The notes under the pieces were generated by a model. That model was not told the DNA's origin and ran no database searches. It saw only the letters and a program-made list of their open reading frames with translations. A stretch of DNA of 64,000 bases from Enhygromyxa salina (GTDB taxonomy: Bacteria > Myxococcota_A > Polyangia > Nannocystales > Nannocystaceae), in contig NZ_JMCC02000021.1 in NCBI RefSeq assembly GCF_000737335.2, positions 62,001 to 126,000 of the forward strand. The letters run 5' to 3'. Numbering within the stretch: the stretch's first letter is position 1; each line of letters begins with the position of its first letter. Below, piece after piece: positions 34,134-43,959 of this stretch. The position numbers and the translations under genes are program-made.

Positions 34134-34390
34134 TGGCAAGGATCGAAGCAGTCGCCCGTGGCCCGTGCAACCTGTGGAAGAAGGTTCGACGCCGGTCACC
34201 GAGTGCGATGACCGAGGCGGCCTGGGGGCAGGAGGCCCTACCGGCTTGTGGGCCGCTTTCTCGGGCGATTGAGGACGTCGCGCGACGCTGTTGGCCTGGC
34301 TGCGGCGGGCGTTTGTGAGCGCGGTGTTCCCGTGGACGCGCTCCGACGCTGCTGATCACGTGATGAGATGAAATCTTGGATCGGAGACGC

Positions 34391-34396
34391 TATCGT
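34391..34396 (+). promoter_or_regulatory. -10-like hexamer TATCGT before the P450 gene
   Basis: TATCGT, inside GCTATCGT, ends 10 nt before the ATG at 34407. It supports that ATG over the in-frame ATG at 34368. Confidence 0.35.
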
Positions 34397-34406
34397 CGGG
34401 GCCCAT

Positions 34407-35924
34407 ATGGATTATGTCGAAGAGCTGTCCGGCGCGGGTGTCCGGTCGGGGCAACTGCAAGCCATCTGCATCGGGTCGGGTGGGTTCGTGCGCCGCAAGC
34501 TGCCGTTGTTCGAAGAGCTCCGCCGGTTGTCGACGTTCAGGAGCAACTACGCCGAGGACACGCGGCACCATCATCATCGCCACGGCGACGTGTTTGTCCG
34601 CCGGCTGGGCGCGCGCAGCTTGTACCTGTGCCATCCGCGATTGGCCGAGCACGTATTTCGAACCAACGTGCTCAACTATCCCAAGGGCCGAGACTACGAC
34701 ATGCTGCGGCCGCTGATCGGCGAGGGCATCATCGTCAGCGACGGAGAGGTCTGGGCGCGGCAGCGACGGCTGCTGGCGCCCGAGTTTCGGCTCAATCAGG
34801 TCGGCCGCTACCTGCCCACGATCAACGCCGAGATCGACTTGCTGTCAGATCAGTGGCGGGCGGCCGCGGCCGCGGGGGCGAGCGTGAACGTCGGCCAAGA
34901 CATGCAGAACTTCGCGCTGCGGGTGTTGGGTGGCGCGATCTTTCGCTCCGACTTCAGCCGCGAGGCCGAGGTCATCGGCGAGACCCTCGAGATCTGCCTG
35001 GTCCAGGGCACCAAGCAGATGTTGTCGATGGGCTTGCTCCCTCCATGGCTCCCAACCCCGGGCAACCTCCGCGCCCGCGCGGCCGAACAACGCCTCAACC
35101 ACAGCGTGCGCGGCTTGATCGCGGAAGGTCGGGCCTTGTCGCGTGGTGGGTGCCCGTTCAGCGGCGGCGCTGCTCGAGCTCCGGGACCCGGCGAGGCCGC
35201 AACGCAGGCCGCGGCAAAGCCGGCAGGCCAGGCAGCCGGCGCGGCCGACCTGCTCACGCGCATGCTCGACGCCAAAGATCCTGACACTGGCGCGGGCATG
35301 AGCGAGCAGCAGCTGCTCGACGAGATCAAGTCGCTGATCCTCGCGGGTCACGAGACCTCGGCGCTGGTGCTGAGCTGGGCGCTGTACCTGCTCGCGCGCC
35401 ACCCCAGGATCGAGGCGCGAGTGCTCGAGGAGTCGCGGCGGGTGCTCGGCGATCAACCCGCGCGCCTCGAGGACGTCGACTCGCTCGTCTTCACCCGGCA
35501 GGTGCTGCTCGAGACCATGCGACTGTACCCACCCGTGCCGGGGGTCACTCGCCAGGCGCTGGCCGATGACTCAGTCGAGGGCGTCGAGATCCGTGCGGGT
35601 GAGAGCGTGACGATCCCGCTGTATCTGCTTCACCGGCACCCAGAGTTCTGGGCCGACCCCGACCGCTTCGATCCCGATCGCTTCGCGCCCGACCGCGTCG
35701 ACGCGATCGATCCGTACAGCTACCTCCCGTTCCTTCGCCGCCGCCGGGCCTGCCTTGGTGAGCACTTTGCGATGCTCGAGCTCGTCGTCGCGCTGGCGAG
35801 CATCGTCTCGAGGTTCTCTCTCGCGCGGGTCGATGAAGGTGAGATCGGCATTCGCCCGATCTCGACGCTGCGCATGGCGAGGCCGCTGGTGATGCGGCCG
35901 CGCGAGCGGGTCCCCGCGACTTGA
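34407..35924 (+). CDS. Cytochrome P450 with an altered heme-binding loop
   Basis: 505-residue class of bacterial P450 resembling CYP102/CYP4-like monooxygenases. I-helix AGHETSA (about residues 312-318) carries the O2-activating Thr; ETMR (about 369-372) is the K-helix ExxR; PDRFDPDRF is the meander. The heme loop reads FLRRRRACLG (442-451): the thiolate Cys 449 and the flanking Arg are present, but the usually invariant Gly four residues into the loop is Arg. A low-complexity insert (GGAARAPGPGEAATQAAAKP) sits between helices near residue 255-280. The substrate is unknown; no ferredoxin or reductase gene is adjacent. ATG 34368 is an alternative start. Confidence 0.9.
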   Translation: MDYVEELSGAGVRSGQLQAICIGSGGFVRRKLPLFEELRRLSTFRSNYAEDTRHHHHRHGDVFVRRLGARSLYLCHPRLAEHVFRTNVLNYPKGRDYDMLRPLIGEGIIVSDGEVWARQRRLLAPEFRLNQVGRYLPTINAEIDLLSDQWRAAAAAGASVNVGQDMQNFALRVLGGAIFRSDFSREAEVIGETLEICLVQGTKQMLSMGLLPPWLPTPGNLRARAAEQRLNHSVRGLIAEGRALSRGGCPFSGGAARAPGPGEAATQAAAKPAGQAAGAADLLTRMLDAKDPDTGAGMSEQQLLDEIKSLILAGHETSALVLSWALYLLARHPRIEARVLEESRRVLGDQPARLEDVDSLVFTRQVLLETMRLYPPVPGVTRQALADDSVEGVEIRAGESVTIPLYLLHRHPEFWADPDRFDPDRFAPDRVDAIDPYSYLPFLRRRRACLGEHFAMLELVVALASIVSRFSLARVDEGEIGIRPISTLRMARPLVMRPRERVPAT

Positions 35925-35958
35925 GCGCTCCCCGCTCGAACCCCGGAGCTGCCCTGGG

Positions 35959-38184
35959 TCAGCGCGGCTCGCTCGCCAACACCGCGTCGGCTCGCTGGCG
36001 CAGCTCGAGCAACATCGCGGGACTGGGTCGGTCCGCCGCGAACCGAAGGCCGTCGTAGTAGGTCGCAAACTCGCGCAGCGCAGCGGCCTCGGGCGCGCCC
36101 TGGTCTTGCAAGCGATCCGCCCACGCCCGGGCAGACTCGTGCGGGTGGCGGCCTCGCTCGCGCCGCTGCATGGCGGCGAGCAGCTTTTTGTAGATCTGGA
36201 TCTCCAGGTGCGACGGATCGCCGCGCCGTCGCCAGCTGCGGTAGCCAAACACCAGCATGAACAGCGCGAGGCCCAGCGCCGCCGCGCCGATCAGCCATGG
36301 GGCGAGCTGCCGCCAGTTGATCTGAATGTTGCTGCCCTGGCGCTCGACGCCCAGCTGCTCGAGGACCTCGATCTGATCACTGAGGTTGTAGTCGATCACG
36401 TACGCGAGGTAGGCGTTGCGCAGCGCGTCGGCGACGTTGGCAAGGCGTGGAAACCAGCTCGCGTTGTCGCCAGCGGTGCGGCCACCCGGCGGGGTCGGAT
36501 CGAAGGTCACCCAACCCAGGCCGTCGAAGTAGACCTCGACCCACGAGTGCGCGTCGGCCTGGCGAACCGCGTAGAAGCCCCCAAGGCTGTTGTAGTGGGC
36601 GCCGTAGAAGCCGTTGACGTTGCGCGTGGGTACGTCGACCTCGCGCAGCAGCAGCGCCATCGCGGTCGCAAAGTACTCGCAGTGGCCAGCCTTGGTGTCG
36701 AACAAGAAGCCCTCGATCGGATCCAGCTCGCCGCTGCGGACCCGCTCGGACAGGGGCTGATCCAAGCTGTAGCTGTAGTTCTGCAGCAGGTAGCCCTGCA
36801 CCGCTTCGACCTTGGCCAGGCGGGTGTCCGCGTTGGCCGTGATGCTGAGCGCGAGCTCGTGAAACTGGGCAGAGAGCTCGGCGCGGTCGATGTAGGGGGC
36901 CAGGTGGGCGGGCACCTCTGGGTCGCCAATCACCCGCAGCTCGCCGCGCTCGGGCTCGCCGATCCGACCCACGAACTCGTACTGGATCGGCCCAGGTTGG
37001 CGATCGAGCACGCGGACCTGATCGTCGACGTCGAGGCCGAGCCGGTTGCGCTCTTCCAGCGGCCCGCGCGGCGCCAGCGAGAACGCGAGCGGCCGACCGG
37101 CGCTGAACAGCAGATCGGTGCCGATGTCCTCCATGGTCACCAGCACCCGCACGGTCTGGTTGGCGCCGGCGAACCCGGGGATCCGGCGGGGCTCGATCGT
37201 CTTGCCCGAGGTCCCGCCAAACCGGTATGGCGCCGCGATGACTTGGCCAACCGGCTGGCCGTCCTCTTGCAGCATGTAGTAGCCAAGCCGCGAGATCAGA
37301 TCCCCGTGCAGGGCGTCCCGCGAGCGGCCCCAGCTACCAGCCGCGTAGCTGTCGAACGCGCTGCCACGCAGGTGCCAGGTCAGGCGGGTCTGCGACTGAT
37401 CGCCGTCGAGCGGCAGCAAGTGCATCACCACCGTCGCGTCGTTCTTGATCGTGCCAAACCCACCGAGCCGGACCGAGTCCGAGAACCCAACGGTCTCGTT
37501 GCCGTACAGGTTGCCGCGCAGGAACACGCCGGCGCCAAACCGGGGGAACAGCATGAAGGTCAGCAGCCCCGCGGCGGTGGCGATCATCGTGACCTGCAGC
37601 GCGGCCCGGTTCAGGCGCGAGAGCTCGCGGGTCGCGTAGCGATCGACCTCAAACTCGACGCGTCGACCCAGCCGCTCACCCTCGGACAGCAGATGGTTGA
37701 CGATCAGCGCGAGCGTGGCCACCGGCAGGTACAGGGCCAGCAGCACCGGGTAGTGCAGCTCGGCGTCGATCACCGCCGCGATCACCATGAGCACCGCGCC
37801 AAGCATCAACAGCTGCATGTGCTCGCGGGAGCGCTGGCGGTTGAACAGGCGCTGGACGATCATCAACAAGAAGAAGTCGACGCCCGCGACGAGCAGCTCG
37901 CCGCCAAACACGAACGCCCGCGCGCCGCTGATCACGATCGCCAGCACGATGCCCAGCGTCCACAGGGTCTGCGAGGTCTTGCTCGCGACCTCGGGCAGCG
38001 GCCGGGTCATCGCCCACGCGGCCAGCAACACTGTCAGGCCAACCGCCCAGACGCTGGCCGACTGGGCCGCGCTGACGGCCACGACCGCGATCGCGGCTTG
38101 CAGCAAGCTGGCAGTGTCGCGCAGGCGCACCAGCCCGTGACGCCTGCCGCCGAACACCCGGGCGAGCCGCTCGAGCCAGGTCAC
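35959..38184 (-). CDS. TgpA-like transmembrane transglutaminase
   Basis: 741-residue membrane protein. The first 190 residues hold five or six helices (DUF3488/TgpA N-terminal part). A periplasmic domain follows with the transglutaminase-like triad: Cys in AGHCEYFATAM (about 499), His in DAHSWVEVYF (about 545), Asp in FDPTPPG (about 563). One more helix (LIGAAALGLALFMLVFGY, about 630) leads to a cytosolic DUF4129-type tail. TgpA in Pseudomonas is essential and acts in the periplasm; the substrate here is unknown. The GTG start at 38184 overlaps the stop of the DUF58 gene by 4 bp, so the two are coupled. Confidence 0.92.
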   Translation of the reverse strand: MTWLERLARVFGGRRHGLVRLRDTASLLQAAIAVVAVSAAQSASVWAVGLTVLLAAWAMTRPLPEVASKTSQTLWTLGIVLAIVISGARAFVFGGELLVAGVDFFLLMIVQRLFNRQRSREHMQLLMLGAVLMVIAAVIDAELHYPVLLALYLPVATLALIVNHLLSEGERLGRRVEFEVDRYATRELSRLNRAALQVTMIATAAGLLTFMLFPRFGAGVFLRGNLYGNETVGFSDSVRLGGFGTIKNDATVVMHLLPLDGDQSQTRLTWHLRGSAFDSYAAGSWGRSRDALHGDLISRLGYYMLQEDGQPVGQVIAAPYRFGGTSGKTIEPRRIPGFAGANQTVRVLVTMEDIGTDLLFSAGRPLAFSLAPRGPLEERNRLGLDVDDQVRVLDRQPGPIQYEFVGRIGEPERGELRVIGDPEVPAHLAPYIDRAELSAQFHELALSITANADTRLAKVEAVQGYLLQNYSYSLDQPLSERVRSGELDPIEGFLFDTKAGHCEYFATAMALLLREVDVPTRNVNGFYGAHYNSLGGFYAVRQADAHSWVEVYFDGLGWVTFDPTPPGGRTAGDNASWFPRLANVADALRNAYLAYVIDYNLSDQIEVLEQLGVERQGSNIQINWRQLAPWLIGAAALGLALFMLVFGYRSWRRRGDPSHLEIQIYKKLLAAMQRRERGRHPHESARAWADRLQDQGAPEAAALREFATYYDGLRFAADRPSPAMLLELRQRADAVLASEPR

Positions 38185-39254
38185 GCGGCGGCCTCCGATC
38201 CACGCGCGTCGTCGCGCTCGCGCTCGCGCTCGCGCTCAGCTTCGGCGGTGAGCAGGGACTCCAGCGGATCGCGCTCGAGCCCGACCAACGCGAGAAATTC
38301 CAGCAACCGGCGCTCGTGGGCGGGGCCGATGCCGGGCTCGACCACAAGCTCGTCGGCGTAGCGCAGACCGGTGGCGACCCGGCCCTCGCGGAGCAGGGCG
38401 ACCACCTGCGAGGCGACCTGCTCGATCGCGGCTTCGAAGCTGTCCTCGCCCGCGCGACCGGGGGCCAGCTCCAAGATCTGCTCGGCCTCACCGCGGGCCT
38501 CGTACTCTTGCACGACGGCCCGCCCGAGCCGCGCGGTGGCGGGCCAATGGATGCGGCGCAGCTCTTGACCTTCGCGGTACTCGGAGAGCCCGAAGAACTC
38601 ACCCGCGCGATCCCGGGCGCCCTTGGCCTCGCCGACGCCTGCGCGGGCCTCTTTTAGCAGCGCGGGATCGACCGGGTGAATCCGCGGATACACGAGCACC
38701 CGCTCGCGCCCCGGCAGGTCCCGGCGCTTGACGAACAGACCAAAGGGAAAGCGCGTGGCGACGACGGCCTTGGGCAGCGAGTGAAGGCCCCGGCGCTGCA
38801 TGGTCACGCTGGCGTGCAAGGTGGTGGCCCCGCCGCCAGGAACCGCGACCGAGAACACGGGCTCGGTCTTGTCAGCGCTGTCGACCCGATCATCGTCCTC
38901 GACGCTCACGGAGATCATGTCCCCGCGCGCGCTCGCGTTGCGCAGCTCGATGATCAGCGCTCCGCGCCCACCAGCGTGCAGCGGGGAGGCGATCCGCCGC
39001 CGCACGATCGCGCGGCGGACCATGTTCTCCGACAGCATCCCGCTCGCGATGATCAGCCCGATCTGGCAGCCAAACAGCACGTGCAGCAGGTTCGCGCCCG
39101 AGTTGATCGCCGCGAAGCCGACCGCGAGCGTCAGCACGATGAACAGGTAGCCGGCCTTGGTGATCTCGAGGCTGCGACCCTGCGCGGTCAACATCCGCCG
39201 GACGAAGGGGAGCTTCTTCTTGGTCGGGCCGTCGTCGTTCGTGCGCGCGCTCAA
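38181..39254 (-). CDS. DUF58 membrane protein
   Basis: 357-residue DUF58 protein with two helices near residues 35-75 (GYLFIVLTLAVGFAAINSG, GCQIGLIIASG) and the family motif REGQELRRIHWPATARLG (about 235-252), which marks a VWA-like fold. DUF58 genes usually travel with a MoxR ATPase and a TgpA transglutaminase; here the TgpA partner follows by a 4-bp overlap, but no MoxR gene is in the window. The start is TTG 39254 or possibly ATG 39194, 20 residues later. The C-terminus ends in a run of ER repeats. The upstream region is the 132-bp tandem repeat. Confidence 0.85.
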   Translation of the reverse strand: MSARTNDDGPTKKKLPFVRRMLTAQGRSLEITKAGYLFIVLTLAVGFAAINSGANLLHVLFGCQIGLIIASGMLSENMVRRAIVRRRIASPLHAGGRGALIIELRNASARGDMISVSVEDDDRVDSADKTEPVFSVAVPGGGATTLHASVTMQRRGLHSLPKAVVATRFPFGLFVKRRDLPGRERVLVYPRIHPVDPALLKEARAGVGEAKGARDRAGEFFGLSEYREGQELRRIHWPATARLGRAVVQEYEARGEAEQILELAPGRAGEDSFEAAIEQVASQVVALLREGRVATGLRYADELVVEPGIGPAHERRLLEFLALVGLERDPLESLLTAEAERERERERDDARGSEAAA

Positions 39255-39268
39255 GTAGTGCTTTTATA

Positions 39269-39559
39269 CCCCAGTCGGCCCGACTCGGCCTTCGTGCCCC
39301 AGTCGGCCCGACTCGACCCGTGCTCGGCTTCGCCTCCGCGCGGTTCGACACCCTCGGTCTGGCCGACTGGGGAACGGGCGGGCGACCCAATCACGAGTGA
39401 TTGGGTCCCACACCCTTGGTTTTTCATGCCCCAGTCGGCCCGACTCGACCCGTGCTCGGCTTCGCCTCCGCGCGGTTCGACACCCTCGGTCTGGCCGACT
39501 GGGGAACGGGCGGGCGACCCAATCACGAGTGATTGGGTCCCACACCCTTGGTTTTCATA
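39269..39559. repeat. 132-bp tandem repeat with two hairpins per unit
   Basis: Two near-identical units (39297-39428 and 39429-39559) follow a 28-bp partial unit (39269-39296). Each unit has a 12-bp inverted repeat (39297-39308 with 39361-39372, CCCCAGTCGGCC and complement) and a perfect 10-bp stem with a CGAG loop (39384-39407, GACCCAATCA). It fills almost the whole gap between the Cys-rich gene and the DUF58 gene. It could act as an RNA structure between them or be a mobile structured repeat. Confidence 0.85.
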
Positions 39560-39571
39560 CCCCTACCCGAC

Positions 39572-40408
39572 TCAGGACCGGCGACGGCCGCGTCCGAGTC
39601 CCGCGAGGCACAGCAGGCCGAAGCCCATCAGCGCCGCGCCGCCGCGGGCCGGCTCGTCCGTGACCGCGCACGAGACCGACGCCGATGCCTCCGCTTCGAA
39701 CTCCACCTCGATGTCCAGCAAGTCGCGCAGCGCGTTTGCGCAGCTTTGCACGTTGCCGACGTCGACGAACTGTCCGTCACAGAAGATCGCGCCCTCGGGG
39801 GACTCGCACTGGACTTCGCAGCCGCCCTGCAGGTCGGCCTTGCACTCCACGTACAGGTCGCTCTGGCAGCCGATCTGGCAGTCCATGTTGACCTGGGCGC
39901 GGCACTCGCCGCCGCAGCAACCCTGGCACTGGGCCATGCAGTCGGCCTGGCCGGGCTCGATCGTGCAGCTGGCGTCACACTCGGCGCCGCAGGTGGCTTT
40001 GCACGATGCTTGGCACTCGGCCGAGTTGCTGTCCGAGGCACACGAGGCCGAGCAGTCGGCCGAACAGTTGCTTTCGCACGAGGCTTTGCAGTCGAAGGTT
40101 GCGGGGTCGATCTCGCACTCGGCTTCGCAGCTACCCTGACAGCTGGCGGTGCACTCGACGTCCGCGTCGATGTTGCAGCTGCCCTGGCAGGTCAGTGAAC
40201 CTTCGGCGGCACACGAGGCCGTGAACGCGACCGGTTCACACTCGGCGAGGCAGCCGCCTTCTACTAGAACTTCACAGTTGGCGCCGGCCTCGACGAAGAT
40301 GTCGCCACAGGCGTCGAGCCGGCCAGCGTTGGCGTCGGGGGAGAAGAGGGTGATAACTGCCAGCGCCGCCGCGCCAGAGAGGAACGAGAAAGTGTTACGC
40401 ATGTTCAT
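39572..40408 (-). CDS. Cys-rich secreted protein with MYXO-CTERM-like C-terminal tail
   Basis: 278-residue exported protein. A signal peptide (cleavage near ANA, residue 27) is followed by about 190 residues extremely rich in Cys, mostly as CxxxC steps (CQGSCNID, CTASCQGSCEAEC, CKASCESNCSADC, CKATCGAECDASC). This is a degenerate repeat of about 20-25 residues that must be disulfide-rich or metal-binding. The C-terminus is a tripartite tail, DEPARGG plus a hydrophobic helix (AALMGFGLLCLAGL) plus GRGRRRS, the layout of myxobacterial MYXO-CTERM sorting signals. It would be processed and anchored at the surface. Function unknown. Confidence 0.82.
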   Translation of the reverse strand: MNMRNTFSFLSGAAALAVITLFSPDANAGRLDACGDIFVEAGANCEVLVEGGCLAECEPVAFTASCAAEGSLTCQGSCNIDADVECTASCQGSCEAECEIDPATFDCKASCESNCSADCSASCASDSNSAECQASCKATCGAECDASCTIEPGQADCMAQCQGCCGGECRAQVNMDCQIGCQSDLYVECKADLQGGCEVQCESPEGAIFCDGQFVDVGNVQSCANALRDLLDIEVEFEAEASASVSCAVTDEPARGGAALMGFGLLCLAGLGRGRRRS

Positions 40409-40497
40409 GGGGCTAGTTTCCGTGGGGCGTTCGACGCAGTCCGGCGCGCATCATTGCATGCGCTGCGTCACTTGGTGGCAAACAAATTTTGAAGTCG

Positions 40498-40557
40498 GAT
40501 CTGTCTACAGCTCGCGCGAGGGCTTCTCGCCCGCTTGCGGACGCCTCGATGGACTGG
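40498..40557 (+). repeat. Short dispersed repeat, copy A
   Basis: Runs from GATCTGTCTACAGCTCG through GGGCTTCTCG and CCCGCTTGCGGACGC to GGACTGG. It aligns with copy B at 51237-51298 (opposite strand) in about 50 of 61 positions by eye. Fully intergenic. Confidence 0.65.
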
Positions 40558-40581
40558 CGAAGCTGGATTCAAATGGGGGCG

Positions 40582-41043
40582 TCACTCGACCTCGTCGAGG
40601 TAGTCGAACAGCTTGGCGCAGTGCTCGAGGCCCGGGGCCGTCACGTTCACGGCCAGCTCGGCGGCGGCTTGCTCGAGGGTGCGGCCCGGTGTGGTCGACT
40701 CGTCGCCGGTCTGGCGCAGCGCGGTGCCCCAGGTCGTGCGCAGCTTCAGACCGCTGTAGTAGTCTCGGAGCGTGCCGTCGGCATAGTCGTGGTCGACCGC
40801 CTTGCACATGTCATCTAGGTCACGCAGTTGGTCGGCGTGCGCGGGATCGGGTGCGGGCTGGACCCGCGGCTCGGTCTGGCCAGCTGTGGCCGCGGTCGCG
40901 GTCGCGGCCGGGCGCTCGGCGCCAACCATCTCGGTCGGCGACGCATCGCTCGGCGCCGGCTCGCTCGCGCGACAGGCCGCGCACCCCAGCGTGCAGCCCA
41001 GGGTGAGGAGCAAGGAGATCGCGGGGTGGGGGCGGTGGCGCAC
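40582..41043 (-). CDS. Hypothetical small lipoprotein
   Basis: 153-residue predicted lipoprotein starting at GTG 41043. The hydrophobic stretch ISLLLTLGCTLGCAAC offers several lipobox-like Cys positions (likely LGCAAC). An Ala/Pro/Thr-rich linker follows, then a 75-residue helical domain with DDMCKAVDHDYADGTLRDYYSG and LEHCAKLFDYL; the two Cys may pair. No family recognised. TAGCAT lies 6 nt before the start. The gap to the Cys-rich gene holds repeat copy A. Confidence 0.65.
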   Translation of the reverse strand: MRHRPHPAISLLLTLGCTLGCAACRASEPAPSDASPTEMVGAERPAATATAATAGQTEPRVQPAPDPAHADQLRDLDDMCKAVDHDYADGTLRDYYSGLKLRTTWGTALRQTGDESTTPGRTLEQAAAELAVNVTAPGLEHCAKLFDYLDEVE

Positions 41044-41231
41044 GCCCGGATGCTAGCAGCCCGTGGTGCAATGCCGCGCGCCCCTTCGTTGGTGTTTCGG
41101 GTGCGCCGCGCCGTGCTGTCTCGCTCTCAGAGGCCCAAAAACAGCGTAATTCGTACGAGCTTTCGCACGGTCCGCCACCGGGCCAGGGTGTGGTCGCGCG
41201 GGCGTCACGGTATATCCTTCGCCCGCCTCGG

Positions 41232-41915
41232 ATGTCCTCGCTCGCCGCAGAACCTTCCAGCGCCCCCCAGCGCGATCGCAGCACAGCCAAGCTGATCTGC
41301 GAGCTGTGCCAGCAGTTCTACGGACTTGGCTGGGTCAGTGGGACTGGCGGCGGCATCTCGATCCGCGACGAGCACGGCGTGTGGATCGCTCCTTCGGGCG
41401 TCCAAAAAGAGCGCATCGATCCCGCCGACGTGTTGCTGCTCGCCGACGGCGTGTGGGACCGGGTCGAGGTCTTGGAAGCGCCCCGCGACCCCAACTTGCG
41501 GATCTCGGAGTGCCAGCCGCTGTTCTTCAACGCCTTTCGCGACCGCGACGCCGGGGCGGTCCTCCACAGCCACTCGCTGTGGGCGGTGCTCGCTGCACGT
41601 CTGGCCAGCCCCTCTGGCACGGCCGGCGAGTTCCGCAGCACGAACCTCGAGATGCAAAAGGGCCTGCGCGGGCACGGCTGCTTCGACGAGCTGCGGGTGC
41701 CGATCATCCCCAACACGGCCCGCGAGTCCCAGCTCACCGACTCCATGGCCGAGGCCATGCACGCCTACCCAGACGTCGACGCCGTGATCGTCGCCGGCCA
41801 CGGCATCTACGTGTGGGGTCGGGACTGGGTCCAGGCCAAGACCCAAGCCGAGTGCCTGGACTACCTCATGCGCGCCGCCGTCGAGGCCCACCGCGTGGGG
41901 ATTCCGTTCAACTAG
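41232..41915 (+). CDS. mtnB: Methylthioribulose-1-phosphate dehydratase
   Basis: 227-residue class II aldolase-fold enzyme that dehydrates 5-methylthioribulose-1-phosphate in methionine salvage. Landmarks: GWVSGTGGGISIRD at the start, IAPSGVQKERI for phosphate binding, LHSHSLW and a later AGHGIYVWG providing the zinc His residues, and the catalytic Glu in NLEMQKGLRG. The close match to eukaryote-type MtnB sequences is typical of myxobacteria. It starts at ATG 41232; an open frame back to 41190 is unlikely. It is first in an operon with the dioxygenase (10 bp downstream) and the S-adenosylhomocysteine hydrolase. A TATATC hexamer lies 15 nt upstream. Confidence 0.95.
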   Translation: MSSLAAEPSSAPQRDRSTAKLICELCQQFYGLGWVSGTGGGISIRDEHGVWIAPSGVQKERIDPADVLLLADGVWDRVEVLEAPRDPNLRISECQPLFFNAFRDRDAGAVLHSHSLWAVLAARLASPSGTAGEFRSTNLEMQKGLRGHGCFDELRVPIIPNTARESQLTDSMAEAMHAYPDVDAVIVAGHGIYVWGRDWVQAKTQAECLDYLMRAAVEAHRVGIPFN

Positions 41916-41925
41916 GAAGCGAAAC

Positions 41926-42372
41926 ATGCAGCTCGCCTGGATCGACCCCCAACCCAACTACCCCGCGCTCGACGTCGAGCACCTGCGCAGCGTCGGCGTC
42001 ACCTACGAGTGTCTGAACCTCGTCGACAACGCGTATCAGCCCAGCCTCGACGCGCTCAAGCGCGAGCGCGGCTACATCGAGCAAGACGTGATCGAGCTGC
42101 ACCCGGACACCGCCAACCTTGGCGCGATCTGTGCCAAGTTCGCCGACGAGCACCTCCACACCGACGACGAGGTTCGCTTCGTGCTCGCCGGCGAAGGCAT
42201 CTTCGACATTCGCGACGACGCGGATCGTTGGATGCGCGTGACCGTCGAGGCGGGCGATCTCATCGTGGTCCCCAAGGACCGCTACCACCGGTTTTACCTG
42301 ACCGATAGCCAGCAGATCCGCTGCGTGCGCCTGTTCCAAGACAGCGCCGGCTGGGTCCCGCACTATCGCTGA
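41926..42372 (+). CDS. mtnD: Acireductone dioxygenase
   Basis: 148-residue cupin-fold enzyme oxidising 1,2-dihydroxy-3-keto-5-methylthiopentene. With Fe it makes the methionine precursor 4-methylthio-2-oxobutanoate and formate; with Ni it follows an off-pathway route. The metal site is DEHLHTDDEVRF (two His and one Glu) plus the His in PKDRYHRF. The length is slightly short but within the family range. It lies 10 bp after mtnB and 31 bp before ahcY. The dehydratase-dioxygenase order lacks the intervening enolase-phosphatase gene (mtnC), which must be elsewhere. Confidence 0.94.
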   Translation: MQLAWIDPQPNYPALDVEHLRSVGVTYECLNLVDNAYQPSLDALKRERGYIEQDVIELHPDTANLGAICAKFADEHLHTDDEVRFVLAGEGIFDIRDDADRWMRVTVEAGDLIVVPKDRYHRFYLTDSQQIRCVRLFQDSAGWVPHYR

Positions 42373-42403
42373 ATTCACCCTAACGAGAACACACGGATAC
42401 ATC

Positions 42404-43726
<1,323 letters not shown>

Positions 43727-43728
43727 GC

Positions 43729-43748
43729 ATTGGGGCATTTCGCCCAAT
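43729..43748 (+). terminator. Hairpin after ahcY, possible terminator
   Basis: ATTGGG and CCCAAT arms (6 bp) enclose the loop GCATTTCG, beginning 2 nt after the ahcY stop. There is no clear T-run after it, so an intrinsic terminator is uncertain. Confidence 0.35.
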
Positions 43749-43959
43749 CGGGTCATCGTGTGGTCATTTTCGACCGCCGATGGCCCTTCTCAATTGAGGC
43801 GTGCGGCGTCGTGGCTGGGCACCCTGTCACGCGGAGCCAATTGATGAGCTAGCATGTTGGAATGCGCTGTGTGTTCCGGCCGCGAGCCGTGGGTGCTGTA
43901 CGAGATTGGTCCGCATGTCGTGTGCCCCGTGCAGGGATCATGGGGGGAGGAGGCGACAG

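Noticed and set aside
43727..43959. Possible tRNA or SAM/SAH riboswitch near ahcY
   Set aside because: No cloverleaf, CCA or riboswitch core is visible; only a short hairpin after the stop.
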